Under the pieces are notes generated by a model that saw nothing but the letters and a program-made list of their open reading frames with translations, did not search any database and was not told the DNA's origin. From Sparassis latifolia (taxonomy: Eukaryota; Basidiomycota; Agaricomycetes; Polyporales; Sparassidaceae), in NCBI GenBank assembly GCA_018466975.1, contig CM031562.1, forward strand, positions 3,162,001-3,226,000: a stretch of DNA of 64,000 bases. Reading direction: 5' to 3'. The translations under genes were made by a program, and so were the position numbers. Below are positions 12,012 through 23,604 of the stretch, piece by piece (positions within the stretch are counted from its first letter, which is position 1; each line of letters begins with the position of its first letter).

Positions 12012-12739
12012 GTAGATTGTTGTTGTATGGTATGTTGTGTATGCTTTCATAGTATATACACCCCTTCTGTGATACTCGGTGCTTACTACTTACTACACCG
12101 AGTGAAAATGATTCATTTCGTATCATCTTGGTGGCGTGCGCACATGCAGTAGTCAGGAATGAAGCTTTCGGACAACAGATGCAAATAAAGAACAGAGCAC
12201 GGGGTGTGATATCTTGATGAACGTCACGGTGCCGTGGTGGGAGGGATGTGATGTTGGCACGGTGCGGGAAGGAACGACGGATGGCCTGGTAGGAATGAGT
12301 GCTGGTGAGGACTGCGGCGGGCGGCGAGAGGAAGAGTACGTAGGACTTACCGCGATCCCAGCACCGAGCATGGATCTATCGTGCTCACACCACCCACTTC
12401 AATCTTGCACTCCTCGCACCTCGCACCTCGCCGCTCGAGATTAATATCGTCAATCCCCGCTCACGCTCATCGATCAACCCATGCGATGCCTTCGCCCCGA
12501 CCCGCCCGCCAGTGCACGCCCGCGAGGTATCTCAGTTGGCTCACCTCCGATACCCTGCGAGCGCTTTCTGGAGAGGGCGAATCCTTCAGGCCTCTTATAC
12601 CTCTCGCTCGTTTGACATCTGCTGCGACCCTCCTACTTCGAGAGTGCTGTGCTCGGAGCGTGCCAGCGCGGCAAATTTTCGAGTAGAGGTGAACAGACTC
12701 TGGCGTGCGCGTCGGTCGATGTTGGTATGCACTTTATCC

Positions 12740-13497
12740 GCCGTTACTAGCTCTTGTCGCTCCATGACGCTCACTGATTCCCAACCAACCACTGCAGCCA
12801 GCACGAGCACACGTTATAACTGCGTGTTCGATCACACCGATATGCAAACAGCGGCCGCTGGTGCAAGTCTGTTCAAGTCAGTCCTACCCATCCCTTCCCA
12901 TCTTGAAGCGACTGCGAAGTATTTAGACGAGGAGCCGTCGAGTTTCGTGCTGGAAGCCCTCCGATCTCTCCTAATCTGAAAGGAATACTATTCTGCGCTC
13001 TGCCCGTCTCACATCTGGTGCCAATGGCACCCTCCAAGTCTCCGCTGGCAGTACTAGTGCGTCGCGCAAGACGGCCGGTCGCTGGCGGGTCGAGTCTGGC
13101 AGTGCCATCTCTCACGGCACTCATGTCCCGTCCTCACGTCGATTCACTCGCACGTCCCAACGCTGTGCCGCTCACCTCGGACCCGCCGTACCCTTAGAGC
13201 ATCCCTGCCCATCGCTCTGCGCCTTAACGACTCGACGAGCCTCGCCTCCTCGGCGTGCATCATAACCTGCCGCGCCCATATCGTCAAATACCGATCCATT
13301 CCGTCGTACTTTTGTTCGTCCTTTTACTGTGAATGCACAAGCTCGAAGTGCTTATTTCAGGCTTAGGCATCAGCTTGAATATTACGATCGCGTCTTGTCA
13401 GGAGGAAAGGATTTCAGCAAGCAGTAACATTGCGTATTGACACGTGAATACTCGCATGAAGTCTGCTCCACAAGGTTTGCGAGGCGACTTTTCAATG
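12740..13497. repeat. Segmental duplication, copy A
   Basis: This segment matches 17340-18182 in the same orientation over almost its whole length. Landmarks shared in order are a GCAGCCAGCACGAGCAC-like start, GCGGCCGCTGG, GAGGAGCCGTCGA, CACCCTCC/TCTAGTCTC-type runs, CGACTCGACGAGCCTCGCCT, a CAGGCTTAGGCATC motif, and ACACGTGAATACTCGC...GGCGACTTTTCAA at the end. Stops fall in all frames, so it looks non-coding or long decayed. Confidence 0.7.
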
Positions 13498-13499
13498 AG

Positions 13500-14865
13500 T
13501 GTTTGTCCTTGATGGCAGTACAAGTTCAAGCGAAACTCATATCTTCAACTGATACGACGCAATTGGGGCAAACTGCAACAGCAGGCCTGAAACTCCTTGC
13601 CGGAAGGTACCATCATTTTAGCAGCTAGGAGATGTCGCCAACGCGGTGCGTGCCTCGACACTCCCTCTACATGTCCCAAGAGAAGCCACTTACCGCTGAA
13701 GATGTGCATCGTCTGGCTGAGAACAGGATCAAGATGTGGCATAACGAATTTATTCGGCATCTCCTTCAGTGAACAGTGCTTCCACGTTCAATCCTCCCGT
13801 ACGCCGTAGCCCAACTCCTTGTCTAAGTTCCTTTGGTGTTTCTACCTGGGCACTTATCTGCTCATGTTTTCAGGCTTTCTAGAATATATCACCTACAAGT
13901 GTGAATCATCCAGATGCCGCTCAGAGTAGGGATGAAGATCATTATATGTTAAATGTTTTGACGTACCTACAGATTAGTTGTTTGTGCGCTACGTTTGCTG
14001 GTGCATGTTATACAGGCCGAATAAAATGTGTAAGCAATGACGACTACGTATGTTCGAAAGAACCTTATACGTCTGTTCTGTTGCTCGTGCCAGAACGACT
14101 CAACATTGAGTAAAAATGTTTGCATCTACACGGATGAGGTGGTCAACTCTAAATCAACATGTTGCGAGCATTTAAAGAGATGCGTAAACTGCCAGAAAGA
14201 TACTCTAAATGAATTACAATTTGCATGCCTGGCGAAAACAAATAAATAGTATGACTGACCAGTATGAGAGATAAGAGTAAATCTTGGTCATATACCGAGA
14301 AGTAAAGACAAATTCGGTCACCTAGCGACATATGGTGAATCGATGATAACTTACAAGGCTCATGCTATCAAGCAGACCAAAGCACACACCGACCGTAGGA
14401 AATAGAAGTGGCAGGGAGGAAGCACGGCACGGCAAGTGTATGATTCACATCCAAGGAATGTTCCAGCCTGCCTAGAGTTCCTGGCTCGGTGCTGAACGCA
14501 CCACGATGCCAGTGTTCAGACTCTGGTCCATCTCTTCTTTCCTTCGCTGTTCGTGAATGCCACTCCATGCTGCAGTAACCGCTCCGCATTCTTCCTGAGA
14601 GGGTTATGTCGCAATGCGGCTCTGAAATAATCGTCCCAAGGTAGAAGGAAACATTAAACACCTTGGATTGAGCACTGAAGATGCTGGGGATGCTCACTCG
14701 TCATGAGGCCAGCGAAACTTCGGTGGCAAACAAATGTCAGAGAGCGCAACGAGTGGGGAGACATCGAGCGCGTCGAAGAAGTCTATCCAGTCCCTGCTGG
14801 TGAAGTCTCTATGTGGGCTGCGGCAATCGTGTTACAGGATATCATGTCATCAGCAAAGAATGGCG
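13500..14865. other. Stretch without a recognisable gene
   Basis: Only short overlapping frames are present on either strand and none carries a motif I can name. The end of the flanking F-box gene at 14868 is the nearest real feature. Confidence 0.4.
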
Positions 14866-14867
14866 TA

Positions 14868-16033
14868 CTACACGGCGGCGCAGGGGAGTACTATACGCTT
14901 CAACGTGGTGTGTTGTGCCGCATTGGACAGAAACTTGAGCGGCGGGGGCTGTTCAATAAATGAACGGTCACTGTCCGAATGAGATGCGGAATGGATACTA
15001 CGTACGATAACAAGATCGATGATGTAGAGCTCCGCAATGTTAGGACACAGATCGAGCACATTCGCTTCGACTGTGTCAAATTTGTGCGTCGCTTCGGTCG
15101 TAAGGCGTTCAAGCTTTACACCGTGACGCTGCAGGAAGAGACACGCATTTTCAACCTCGAAGCCGTGGACATGGACCTCCTTCAGCTCTGGGAGCCTAAG
15201 TGGAACAGGACTTAAGAAGCCATATACATGCAGCGGTGGAGATCTCGTGGACTTACCGCATCTCAGTAAACAGGTCAATCAGAGACGATCCGTCAGGAGG
15301 AGTATCAAAGTCTACCACCTTCAGTGTCTTGAGCCTAGGTAAGGCATCATATGGTATGTTGTTGGGCGTGAGCTTCGTCCAGCCCCTGCTCAGTGACAGG
15401 GTGCGCAGGTTTGGAAAACGCTCGAAGCTACGTGGAGGTACCAGGATGTCCTGCCAGTCTTCCTGCAGCCTCTGTGAGAGCGATACTAGAGGCGAGACGC
15501 TCTTCAGATTGTTCGCGAGCTCTGGAAACACGCGGAAAGTCGACATGACATGAGTGACCGAACTCAGCGGCTCGGAGAACGTCACTGGGCGTTCGCGCCA
15601 CAGGGACCGTGTGCGCAGGACACGAACGAGAGGCACGAAGTTGGGGTTCAACCCTAAGTGTTCGGCAAACATTTCAGCGATCGACCTATCCCGTATAATG
15701 GGAACGGAGTACAGGAAAGACACGCCGAGGTTCTACATCAACACGATAAGCGGATAATGTTGGATTGGAAAAAAAAGAACGCACATAGAACCTCTTGGAC
15801 ACGAGAATAATGTTGCGTCTTGTTTCATTGACGCGTTCATCTAGGGACTGCCATAGCAGGTCCTCGGTGAATTCTAGATCATCGGGGTGATGCACATGTG
15901 TTGCGAACGCTAGAATTCGTGACCATGTCTCGTCTGGGAGATCTGGAAGATTGAGCCCAGCTAACGGTCGCACACCGGCATGATTTCGTACAGTGGCAGT
16001 ACTAGGTTTTTCTGTCAGATCAACATTATACAT
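14868..16033 (-). CDS. F-box protein with divergent LRR tail
   Basis: F-box proteins bind Skp1 and present substrates to SCF (Skp1-Cul1-F-box) ubiquitin ligases. Four exons close in frame: 16033-15785, 15732-15257, 15195-15006 and 14948-14868, all with GT-AG introns (52-61 nt), giving 331 aa. Exon 1 carries the F-box (LPDLPDETWSRILAFATHV, then NIILVSKRFY); the join to NLGVSFLYSVPII is the usual F-box end in this fungal group. Leucine-rich strands follow (RSFERFPNLRTLSLSRGW; LPRLKTLKVVDF; LPELKEVHVHGFEV). The start used is the first ATG, only 13 nt below the stop of the upstream F-box frame, so the true 5' end could differ (see finding). A decayed paralogue lies at about 20835-21680 on +. The substrate is unknown. 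Confidence 0.75.
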
Positions 16034-16046
16034 GAGGTTTCAGACA

Positions 16047-17015
16047 TTACCTGTCACCATCGGTGAAGTACAGAATATTATGCAATGCACTAAGGATATC
16101 TTCGCCGACTTTGCAATCGGCCTTCGCTCGTAAAAGCACAACTCGGAGATTGTGTTTCGCTGTGATGGCACTCAGAGCTTCGGATGCATCTTGCTCGGCG
16201 AAAGATGGGCCGATAGATATTATTCTAAGGGATGGTGCGCCCCGTATCACAGGCGCAAGTACTCGAGAGGACATCCTTGTGAGCACATCACTGAAATCAA
16301 CCCGCTCCTAGTAGTACACTATGAGCAGTGTCAAAGAGCATCCAAGGGAGTGTCTCACAAGATTTGACCATTGTGAAATAGACTCTACAACGGCATGTTG
16401 AGTGTCTGCATCTATGTCAATGTGGTCCAAGAGGTCGAGCAGCAGTCGCTTTGGATTGATGGCTTGTAAAGAATTCATGAAGCCAGAGCGAGCCGGATGT
16501 GGGGGATAAATGCCGCGACTACGGCCGGCATAACGAGAGTCCATGGACAAGTAGAGCGTGTGTAAGTTGCCGCCAGCCCAGGCGATGATGGAGTTGATGC
16601 GGTCGCTGAAAAAGATCTCCACGCGGAGTCTGCGGATGTACGCACGAAGAGTAGGGTTCTTGCTCAACGTCTCATGGAGAGCATCAGCTTGTGCCGACGT
16701 GCGCAGAATAATAGAGTCGTAGAGCCATCGCACGAGATCCTTCCAGTCTCTGGACACCAATAGGACATTGACGGTTGATGCGCATCCGAGAGAAATGAAG
16801 GTCATGTCCGTACGGAAGGCAGAAAACGTCGCATCTGGAATGATGAGGACATATTTGAGTATTTCCCTGACCAGCTCGAGAGGCATCCCGCATTGCGGCA
16901 TCCTGTAGATGAAGGGGGGACGAAACGATGGGACGAACCGTACCTCGAATAGTTCACCTTTTGTTATCCTTGGGCGCGCACTGCGGAAAGATGCGAGAGT
17001 AGGAGCGCTAAACAT
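16047..17015 (-). pseudogene. F-box gene with one in-frame stop
   Basis: A single open frame of 323 codons is broken only by a TAG at 16308-16310 (codon 236). Before it come an F-box-like segment (MPLELVREILKYV, VNVLLVSRDWKDLVRWLYDS) and the typical transition IILRTSAQADALHETLSKNP. After it, in the same frame, are LTRMSSRVLAPVIRGAPSLR and an LRR-like end to the TAA at 16047. No intron that removes the stop keeps frame: the possible GT-AG pairs are too short or out of phase. It is either a very recent nonsense pseudogene, a gene expressed as a 235-aa product, or a read-through case. It sits head-to-tail with the intact F-box gene downstream. Confidence 0.65.
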
Positions 17016-17339
17016 ATATTTTCAAGCGCCCAGGTCGACACTGTAGTAGATGGCTGTCAATAAGCTTGTAAAGGAAAGGTTGCTACAAATTTAAATTCTT
17101 ACCCTCGGTACTCATACCAAGATCTAGTGATCTGACAGAGACTTTGGGCCTCAGGGCTCCTACTAAAATCCACCAAAGTTTATGCATTATGAGCGGCGAA
17201 GGAGCGACGGCACATGATCTGACATGTACACGCGTGCTAAGAGGTGAAAGCACTTGAAATGGATCATATACACGGAAATGTATCTCATATTTCTTGCCCT
17301 TGGGTTTGATGATGTGTCTACGTATGCACTTCGCGTTAC

Positions 17340-18182
17340 TATCCCGCCCTTACTAGCCCTTGACCCTCAAGTACTAATTCCCAAACAGCTACTGCGGCTA
17401 GCACGAGCACTCATTCCTATAACTACGTGCTCGATCCCACCGATGTGCAGACTGCGGCCGCTGGCGCAAGTCTCTGTTCAAGTCAATCCTACCCTTCCCT
17501 CCCCGTCTTGAAGTGACTGCGAAGGACGACGAGGAGCCGTCGAACTTCGCACTGGAGAGACGATCATGGCTATAGCGCGTTTCCACTCCTTCCGATATCT
17601 CCAAAGCTGAAAGGTGCGCTGTTCTGCCCTCTGCCCGTCTTGTATCTGGCTCCAGCGACACCCTCTGAGTCTCTGCTAGCAGTGCGTCGCGCAACACGGC
17701 CGTTCACTGGTGGGTCGAGTCTGGCAAGGCCATCTCTCGCGGCACTCATGTCTCGTCCTCGCGTCGGTTCACTTGCACGTCCTAATCCTGCGCCACTCAC
17801 CTCGGACCTGCCGTACCCTCAGAGCATTCCTGTATATCATTCTACGCCTTAACGACTCGACCAGCCTCGCCTCCTCGGCGTGCATCATAACTAGCTGCGC
17901 CCATATCGATCCATCCCGTCGTCCTTTTGTTCGTCCTTTTATGCGCAAGCTCAACGTACTTGTTTCAGGCTTAGGCATCGGCTTGAATATTCGTACGATC
18001 GCGTCTTGTTAAGAGGAAAAGGATCCCAGCATATTTTTAGAGGTCGGGAGAATGACCTTGAGGTCACACCCTCTCTCGGTGAGTAGTTTTGATCTTAACG
18101 AAAAGGCAGTGACATTGCATATTGACACGTGAGTACTCGCGTGAAGTCTGCTGCACTAGGTTTGTGAGGCGACTTTTCAAAT
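17340..18182. repeat. Segmental duplication, copy B
   Basis: Second copy of the segment at 12740-13497, same orientation. It has an extra about 70-80 nt at about 18020-18095 before the shared end (ACACGTGAGTACTCGC...GGCGACTTTTCAA). The two copies lie on either side of the tandem F-box pair, so F-box gene movement or local unequal exchange may have used them. Confidence 0.7.
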
Positions 18183-18539
18183 CTTTGGAGAGGGTTGATT
18201 GATGCACTCACCATGGGATCAACACCACGAAGTAAGGCGGTGAATCGGATAGAAGCAATATGTATGTATGTCTCAGACCTTTGAGTATACTCGCGCGATT
18301 TCTCTTCTGAGAGCTGACCGTAGTTTGGTAGCACCGTACAGCTTAACTTCAATGCCTACGACCATGCTGGATATTCTTCCGCCGACTTCTAGAATCTCGC
18401 GATAACGCGACCTAGTGTGGAGTCTACCCCACGATCGTGTGTTGGCCTCGAGGCATTTCTGCACATGCCGTATGCCATGCGAACAAATAACTTTCCCGTC
18501 TTCCAAACACGTTGCGTTGCCAAACACTTTCTTCTTCCA

Positions 18540-18930
18540 GCTTCAATCCTGGTGTCGGCCTGTGGGGCCAAGAATGCTGCCTCTCGGATGAACTTCTGCA
18601 GAAGATCTTCAGTCAATTCTCATCCTCCATTCACTCACCTTCCTAACTTTCTGCACGAACAATGACGTACGATTTTCTCACTACGAGTACTTATCTCTTT
18701 CCAATTTCCTTCTGGTGTCCCTGAACTAGTTGCACATCGGAACCGCTTCGCTACACGAAGCCATCATCATCCGGACCTCCCACCAAGCTTATGCGCTCGA
18801 ACGGGCGTTGCGTTATCCCTCTTCTTGGAGAGTTCATCCGCAGATTGGGACTGGAGGTTGCTTAGGCGAGTCTGTCAACTTCATCGTTTCGTCATCCCAA
18901 GCTGTGCGAGCTGAGTATCTTTGAGCTCTT
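18540..18930 (+). pseudogene. F-box gene remnant
   Basis: The frame GQECCLSDELLQKIFSQFS at about 18568-18625 is a clear F-box first helix. About 110 nt further, EAIIIRTSHQAYALERALR matches the segment that follows the F-box in the gene at 16047-17015 (IILRTSAQADALHETL). It is followed, after a frame change, by a GEFIRRLGLEV-like stretch. Stops and frame changes leave no long product. Confidence 0.55.
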
Positions 18931-19649
18931 CGACCAATCGAACGAGCTTCTTCACTCACCGCTTTTTGTCTGTTATTACCTCTCTCGGTCCCTACGCGCA
19001 CTGGTAACCTGTTTCATCTGGTCCTATACTGCGATAGGGGCTTAGTCACTAGGATCGCAGGCCGGGCCAGTCAAAGTTACTCCCTTGCGGCCCCCGCTCG
19101 TGGGATATCTAGCTGTTCTTTGACTCTTTACCGCTCGTCTATGAGGCCTAAACATGTCGATATCTGTAACGGCGTCAGCACAGCCTGGCACTACAAGACG
19201 CCCCAACGTCGTTACCTCAAACATCCTGCACGTTCGGTAATCTCTCAAAATCCCGGTAGTATGCATGGGGCCTCACTTTACCTTCAAGCTCAATGTTGAC
19301 AAAAGTTTGCCCATTATTTGCATGGAATGTTATAGTTCGAAAGTCGCTCGCCCTGACGTCAGCGACAATATCATGGCGCCAAAAGTATAACTGCGCTGGT
19401 TTTGCACCTTGTTCAACACTTCTTTTCCTCTGTCATGCTGCCTTTCTATCTGTCGAACTGCCACTCCCATCAAGTTCGGTGATATTCTTGCTGTGTTCTG
19501 AGCAAGATAAATCTCAGAAAGTTGGATGTCCTTGTGTCAGTGCAGCTCAAGTGATATTACCCCCATTTTCGACAGGTACGTTTCTGCTCTCGTGGACATA
19601 CCGACTCTTAACAACATAACTGATTCAGGTACCTAGAGACCAACCTGTC

Positions 19650-20678
19650 ATGGCTCTTCCTACCTTTTTCCTGTTCCCGTCGGGCCTTAAATCAGAGGAT
19701 GCCAAGATTGGCCGCATCGTTGCCAATCCATTGCTACCCAGGGAGTCCTATGTTCCCGAAGATCCCTCACCATTCATCCCGGACGACCTGGTCCACGAAA
19801 CATCCCAGCGACCCGTACATAGCCTACTAGAGTCCGTTAAGAAGGTGGAATTCCGTTCCGCGCTCAGCAAGCTGTTTCATGCAAAGTACAGCAAGTCTGG
19901 GCGCGAACATACTACCATCGACTCTGCGCTCTCACGCACGGTCGTTCTCCGCAATGCCGAGAATGTTCTCCCCGAATTGCTCAAGGACGAAGCTATTAGG
20001 GCCTGGATCACACGTCAAGGGAGCACGAAGCTATATCTCCCCACTGGCATCAAGCTCTTCGTGGACGCTTACGTCTCTACCGGGGAGGGTTCGGATATGG
20101 ATGCGAGCGCCGCCGCTACCATTCCGGTCGTGGAAATAATCGCGGCGGCCGCGCCAGCTAGCCTCCCCTCTACCGGGGCTGGTGATATCGCTATTGCAGG
20201 ATCACGCCGCGGACACGCATTTTCGGAGACGAAGTTCACTGCAATGGGCGAGACTATTTTCGCAGTCGAGTATCGCCAGCTGAAGAATTACAGACGGCGG
20301 TTCTTAGGATACGACTTTGAGGGTAGTCGCCTCGGGTCTGGGCGGACGTTCCAGTGTGCGGTGATCCCTTGCCTGTAGACAAAGACGAGGCAGGCAGAGC
20401 TGGCAGAAGAATAGGAGAGGCAGCAAGCGCCGCTGTTGCGATCACAGGGGAAGAATTAATGTCAGAAAATGGAGTGTCTGTGGGTAAAGGGATAAATTTC
20501 ACGGACAGCGCTAGAGACGGGTTCAAGGTGGACGATAATGAAGTGCTTGAAGAGGTAGATAACCTGCTTACGCTCGCGGTGGACGACTTCGGGCCGAACA
20601 TCGGAGGAGTGTATGCAGTGGAGGGAAAAGGTCATGAAATCTGGTTTTTGGGAGCCGACAAAGGCCAAACAGTGTGAA
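19650..20678 (+). pseudogene. Copy 2 of the 324-aa paralogous family, frameshifted
   Basis: This is nearly full length. The frame runs from the ATG at 19650 for 242 codons and matches copy 3 throughout the N-terminal domain (AKIGRIVANPLLPRESYVP; LYLPTGIKLFVDAYVS; GETIFAVEYRQLKNY). It leaves the family frame near 20340-20378. The C-terminal part continues in another frame to EIWFLGADKGQTV and a stop at 20678. A 45-nt GT...TAG stretch at the break was tested as an intron and does not restore frame, so this is most likely a frameshift. If translated, the product would keep the whole N-terminal domain and lose the acidic tail. Upstream, about 19520-19650 resembles the 5' region of copy 3, including a probable 5'-UTR intron. 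Confidence 0.65.
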
Positions 20679-20834
20679 AGAACGGTATGCAGACAATGCA
20701 GTGCTGTGCGTGGTTACATTCAGACTGAAATCTATCTACCTGTAGGCTGTTGACACTGCGATATACGTCTGAGCTACGATGGAATACGTACAATTTCGGT
20801 TGAATACCTGACGGCTTACCCAGAGTTGACCTTT

Positions 20835-21680
20835 ACTCGTCTCCACTTCGGAAAACCGTTTCTCTACTCCATTCCCATCTTTTCAAGTTTGGCAGGCATG
20901 AGATTATTCATTGCGCGCATCTGGGAAGAGCCCCATCTCGCGCAGCTTGTTCATGTGCTTCTTTGCATTGTGCATACAGCCTGCATGATCGCGCCATGAC
21001 GTCCACCTCGCCATTCATGGCACTCATGCACGCGGAGCACTTCAATTGGTACGTGTCCTCCCCCAGCTCGCCGGATATTTTGCAGACAGCGAGTATTCCC
21101 CACTTGTGTCATTGTCTCAGAAGCCGTTCGCGAACATGGACGACGTGCTTGTGTCCCCTCGCAGTTTTGAGCTCTTCCCGCATCTCCTCTTTTTGGAGGT
21201 CGAACGAATTTCTCGCCCGACGACGTATCATATGATGCATTTCCCAGACTCGAGACACTGAAGATGTTCGACTGTAGACCTTCCTTGAGTCGGCTGTTCT
21301 CTGAGATGAGGTATGTGCATTACAGATCACTCGCCCCACCTCGCATTCTAACGCTCTACCGTTTCTGCAACGGCATGGCGTAGGGTTGGAGTGCCTCTCG
21401 ACGTGCGTGACAGGAGATCTAGACAAATGTGAAACCAATATACTCGATCTGTCTCCACACGTCATCGAGCTCGTTATCCTGGACTCCGTCGTAGTAAGAC
21501 CTCCCAATATCCATATTGTTAACTTCACGCAGCCGTTGGAACCCAAACCGTTGTCGAGAGACAGCGCATTAGCGCGGATTTCGCTCCCAAACGCGGCACG
21601 TACTACCCACCTTCGCGAATATGCGATTATCATCGCTGGACGCCACGTGGAATACCAGGAATGTGGGCAATGATGACAAC
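20835..21680 (+). pseudogene. Decayed paralogue of the F-box gene at 14868-16033
   Basis: Segments match the intact gene in order. FLYSIPIFSSLAGMRLF and ARIWEEPHLAQLVHVL come first, then LPQLAGYFADSEYSPLVSLS and VLVSPRSFELFPHLLFLEV (compare FPELANNLKSVSPLVSLS and ILVPPRSFERFPNLRTLSL). Next is GVGLECLS with DLDKCETNILDLSPHVIEL (compare DTVEANVLDLCPNIAEL). Frames change several times and the F-box itself is not seen upstream, where copy 2 of another family ends. It is a 5'-truncated, frameshifted copy. Confidence 0.7.
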
Positions 21681-21689
21681 CTTATTGGG

Positions 21690-22760
21690 CTTACGAGAAA
21701 GAAGACGTGTCAGTACATTCAAGTTTAGGACGACTGTGCCCGCAGAGGGCGCCTGAGCAGAACCTGGCAGTATGCAAGTGTAACGTCTTGGTGGATATCA
21801 CGGGAAAGCGCCGGACGAGGCTCTAGCTGTTCGTGGGGTCCGAGTTGTGGGAGATGGAACGCTGCGTATGGTGGATGTTTTGGAGCGAAACCGCTGTGCA
21901 GCCGAAGCCCCGTCTATATTGCTCGGACTTGATTTTAGTATTCATAGATTTTGAACGCACATTAGCCACGTACCCAGTAGTGCGATGGTATAGTCCTTCC
22001 GTGGAACTGGCGCTTGCCAAGCATAATATCCGGTATCGTGTACATAGGATATGCCTTTTCCAGATATGCAAGCATGGTGATGGCCTGGGCCATATCTAAG
22101 GCTGTTTCGCGCCCTTCATGATGCTCAACTCGGAATGGCGAGTACACATGTAGATTTTCCAGTTCAGTGAACGTGCGTGGTTCGGCCGGCACGGAGCCTC
22201 TCCACAGCCTATGTAACCACAGACCTGTGCTTGTTCATACGCGTAAACACATACTATTCAATGTCTTCGACACCATTGTCTATTCGGACTGACGCTCGTG
22301 CGGCTGAGGTGGGAGTTAATTGTCGGTCATTGTCCACCGTGCAGACCACAATTTTCGGTCTTGTGCCTCTCAGAGGCACGGTACAAATTGCATCGGATCA
22401 TCTGAACCGTGGTTCACATATCCATCGAGAAAAATAAGCTTCTGAATTGGTACTCCAGGCTCCAACCTGACGCCCCAGAGGAGGATATCTGTCGAGGCGC
22501 TCCACTGATCCAATCACTCGACTGCAACTCATGCCGACTGCGGGGCATGGGGTACCACTTCGTAGCAGATTCGTGAAAGGGGCGCACCAGCTGGCTGCAT
22601 CTTGACTATGCGCAATGCGCCCTGGTAGCCAGATATCCAACTCAAATATTGGCACAGTACGATACCTGAGCGTCATGTTGTACTGTTTAAAAACAACGAT
22701 GCTGCATTGTTGATGGTATTAGTTCCTCAGTCTTCTTCAGCCGGCCTAACAAGTACTCAC
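21690..22760. other. Stretch without a recognisable gene
   Basis: Short overlapping frames only. The last bases before 22765 read as an intron acceptor (ACTCACAG), so a small 5' exon of the next gene may be hidden here. Confidence 0.3.
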
Positions 22761-22764
22761 AGAG

Positions 22765-23601
22765 ATGCTTCCGGCATTGTCACCGATTCTTGACACAGTG
22801 GTGCGATTGGTGTATGCAAATGCCATCCTTCTTAACTGGTCTCCGAGTTACATACCGCATCTTGATGCTCTTCCCAATTCGAACGACCCTTGTCAGAACT
22901 CGCACCAATGGGTGACATTCATCGATATACTGAAGGAGGAGTGGGACTCTGCAGGAGTTCTATGCAATCTGTGGTCAACGTTAGTACCATCCTTCCGCGA
23001 TAAATTGAAAACAACGAATTGCCCGTACTAATGATGTCAGGATCGCAATTAGCATCATGCAATTATCCCATGTTACGGAAGTCCCAGTATGCACGATGTT
23101 TGGGGAACTCACCGTTGTCGCCACTCTCCTCAGCCACATATTCAACTATGTATATCGCACTCGCATGCTTAAGTTAAAGGACACACAGCGTGGACTGCTG
23201 TGGTTCCAGGCAAGTGTCAATGCATCCCCGCTGTTGATTCATGTTGACCTCCTGTACGGTAGACCATTTCACGAACCACAACTGATCGGTCTGATGCAAC
23301 CGCGCTGCTAGCGGCTCCGGCTGCATGGATGAATTGGCGAGTAGTCCCTGGACGCTGTCTATACCTATCTCGCTCATACGTGCACAGGGCGGGAATCTTT
23401 CTGTTTTCGTTGGTGGTCTCATCTACGTGGCCCCTAATGAGTATCGAGGAGCCGGATGTGTCAGACAAGCCGCTCACCTGTAAATGTTCGCGAGCGACGG
23501 TCATGTTTGTTGCATTGTACGGGATCGCACACTTTGCTTGCGCGATGTGCGCCTTCTTTCGGCTGGAAGCACGCATGGTTGTCCAGGACTCCGCGGCGTA
23601 A
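22765..23601 (+). CDS. Multi-pass membrane protein of a basidiomycete family, copy 1
   Basis: Four exons (22765-22979, 23041-23209, 23263-23336, 23388-23601) join in frame to 223 aa. An N-terminal helix (AILLNWSPSYIPHLDALP) is followed by three hydrophobic segments: VPVCTMFGELTVVATLL, then ATALLAAPAAWMNWAGIFL running into FSLVVSSTW, and ATVMFVALYGIAHFACAM near the C-terminus. The W...LLAxPAxWxxW box resembles a common Agaricomycete membrane-protein family that I know only as hypothetical; function unknown. Introns 2 and 3 use GC donors (CAG|GCAAGT, TTG|GCGAGT). The paralogue at 28953-29831 has introns at the same positions with GT donors, and exons 2 and 3 have identical lengths (169 and 74 nt). 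The start follows an acceptor-like sequence, so a short 5' exon may be missing. Confidence 0.7.
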
Positions 23602-23604
23602 TTC

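Noticed and set aside
20340..20385. A 45-nt intron that would repair copy 2 of the 324-aa family
   Set aside because: The possible GT...TAG interval does not bring the two frames together, so a frameshift is the better explanation.
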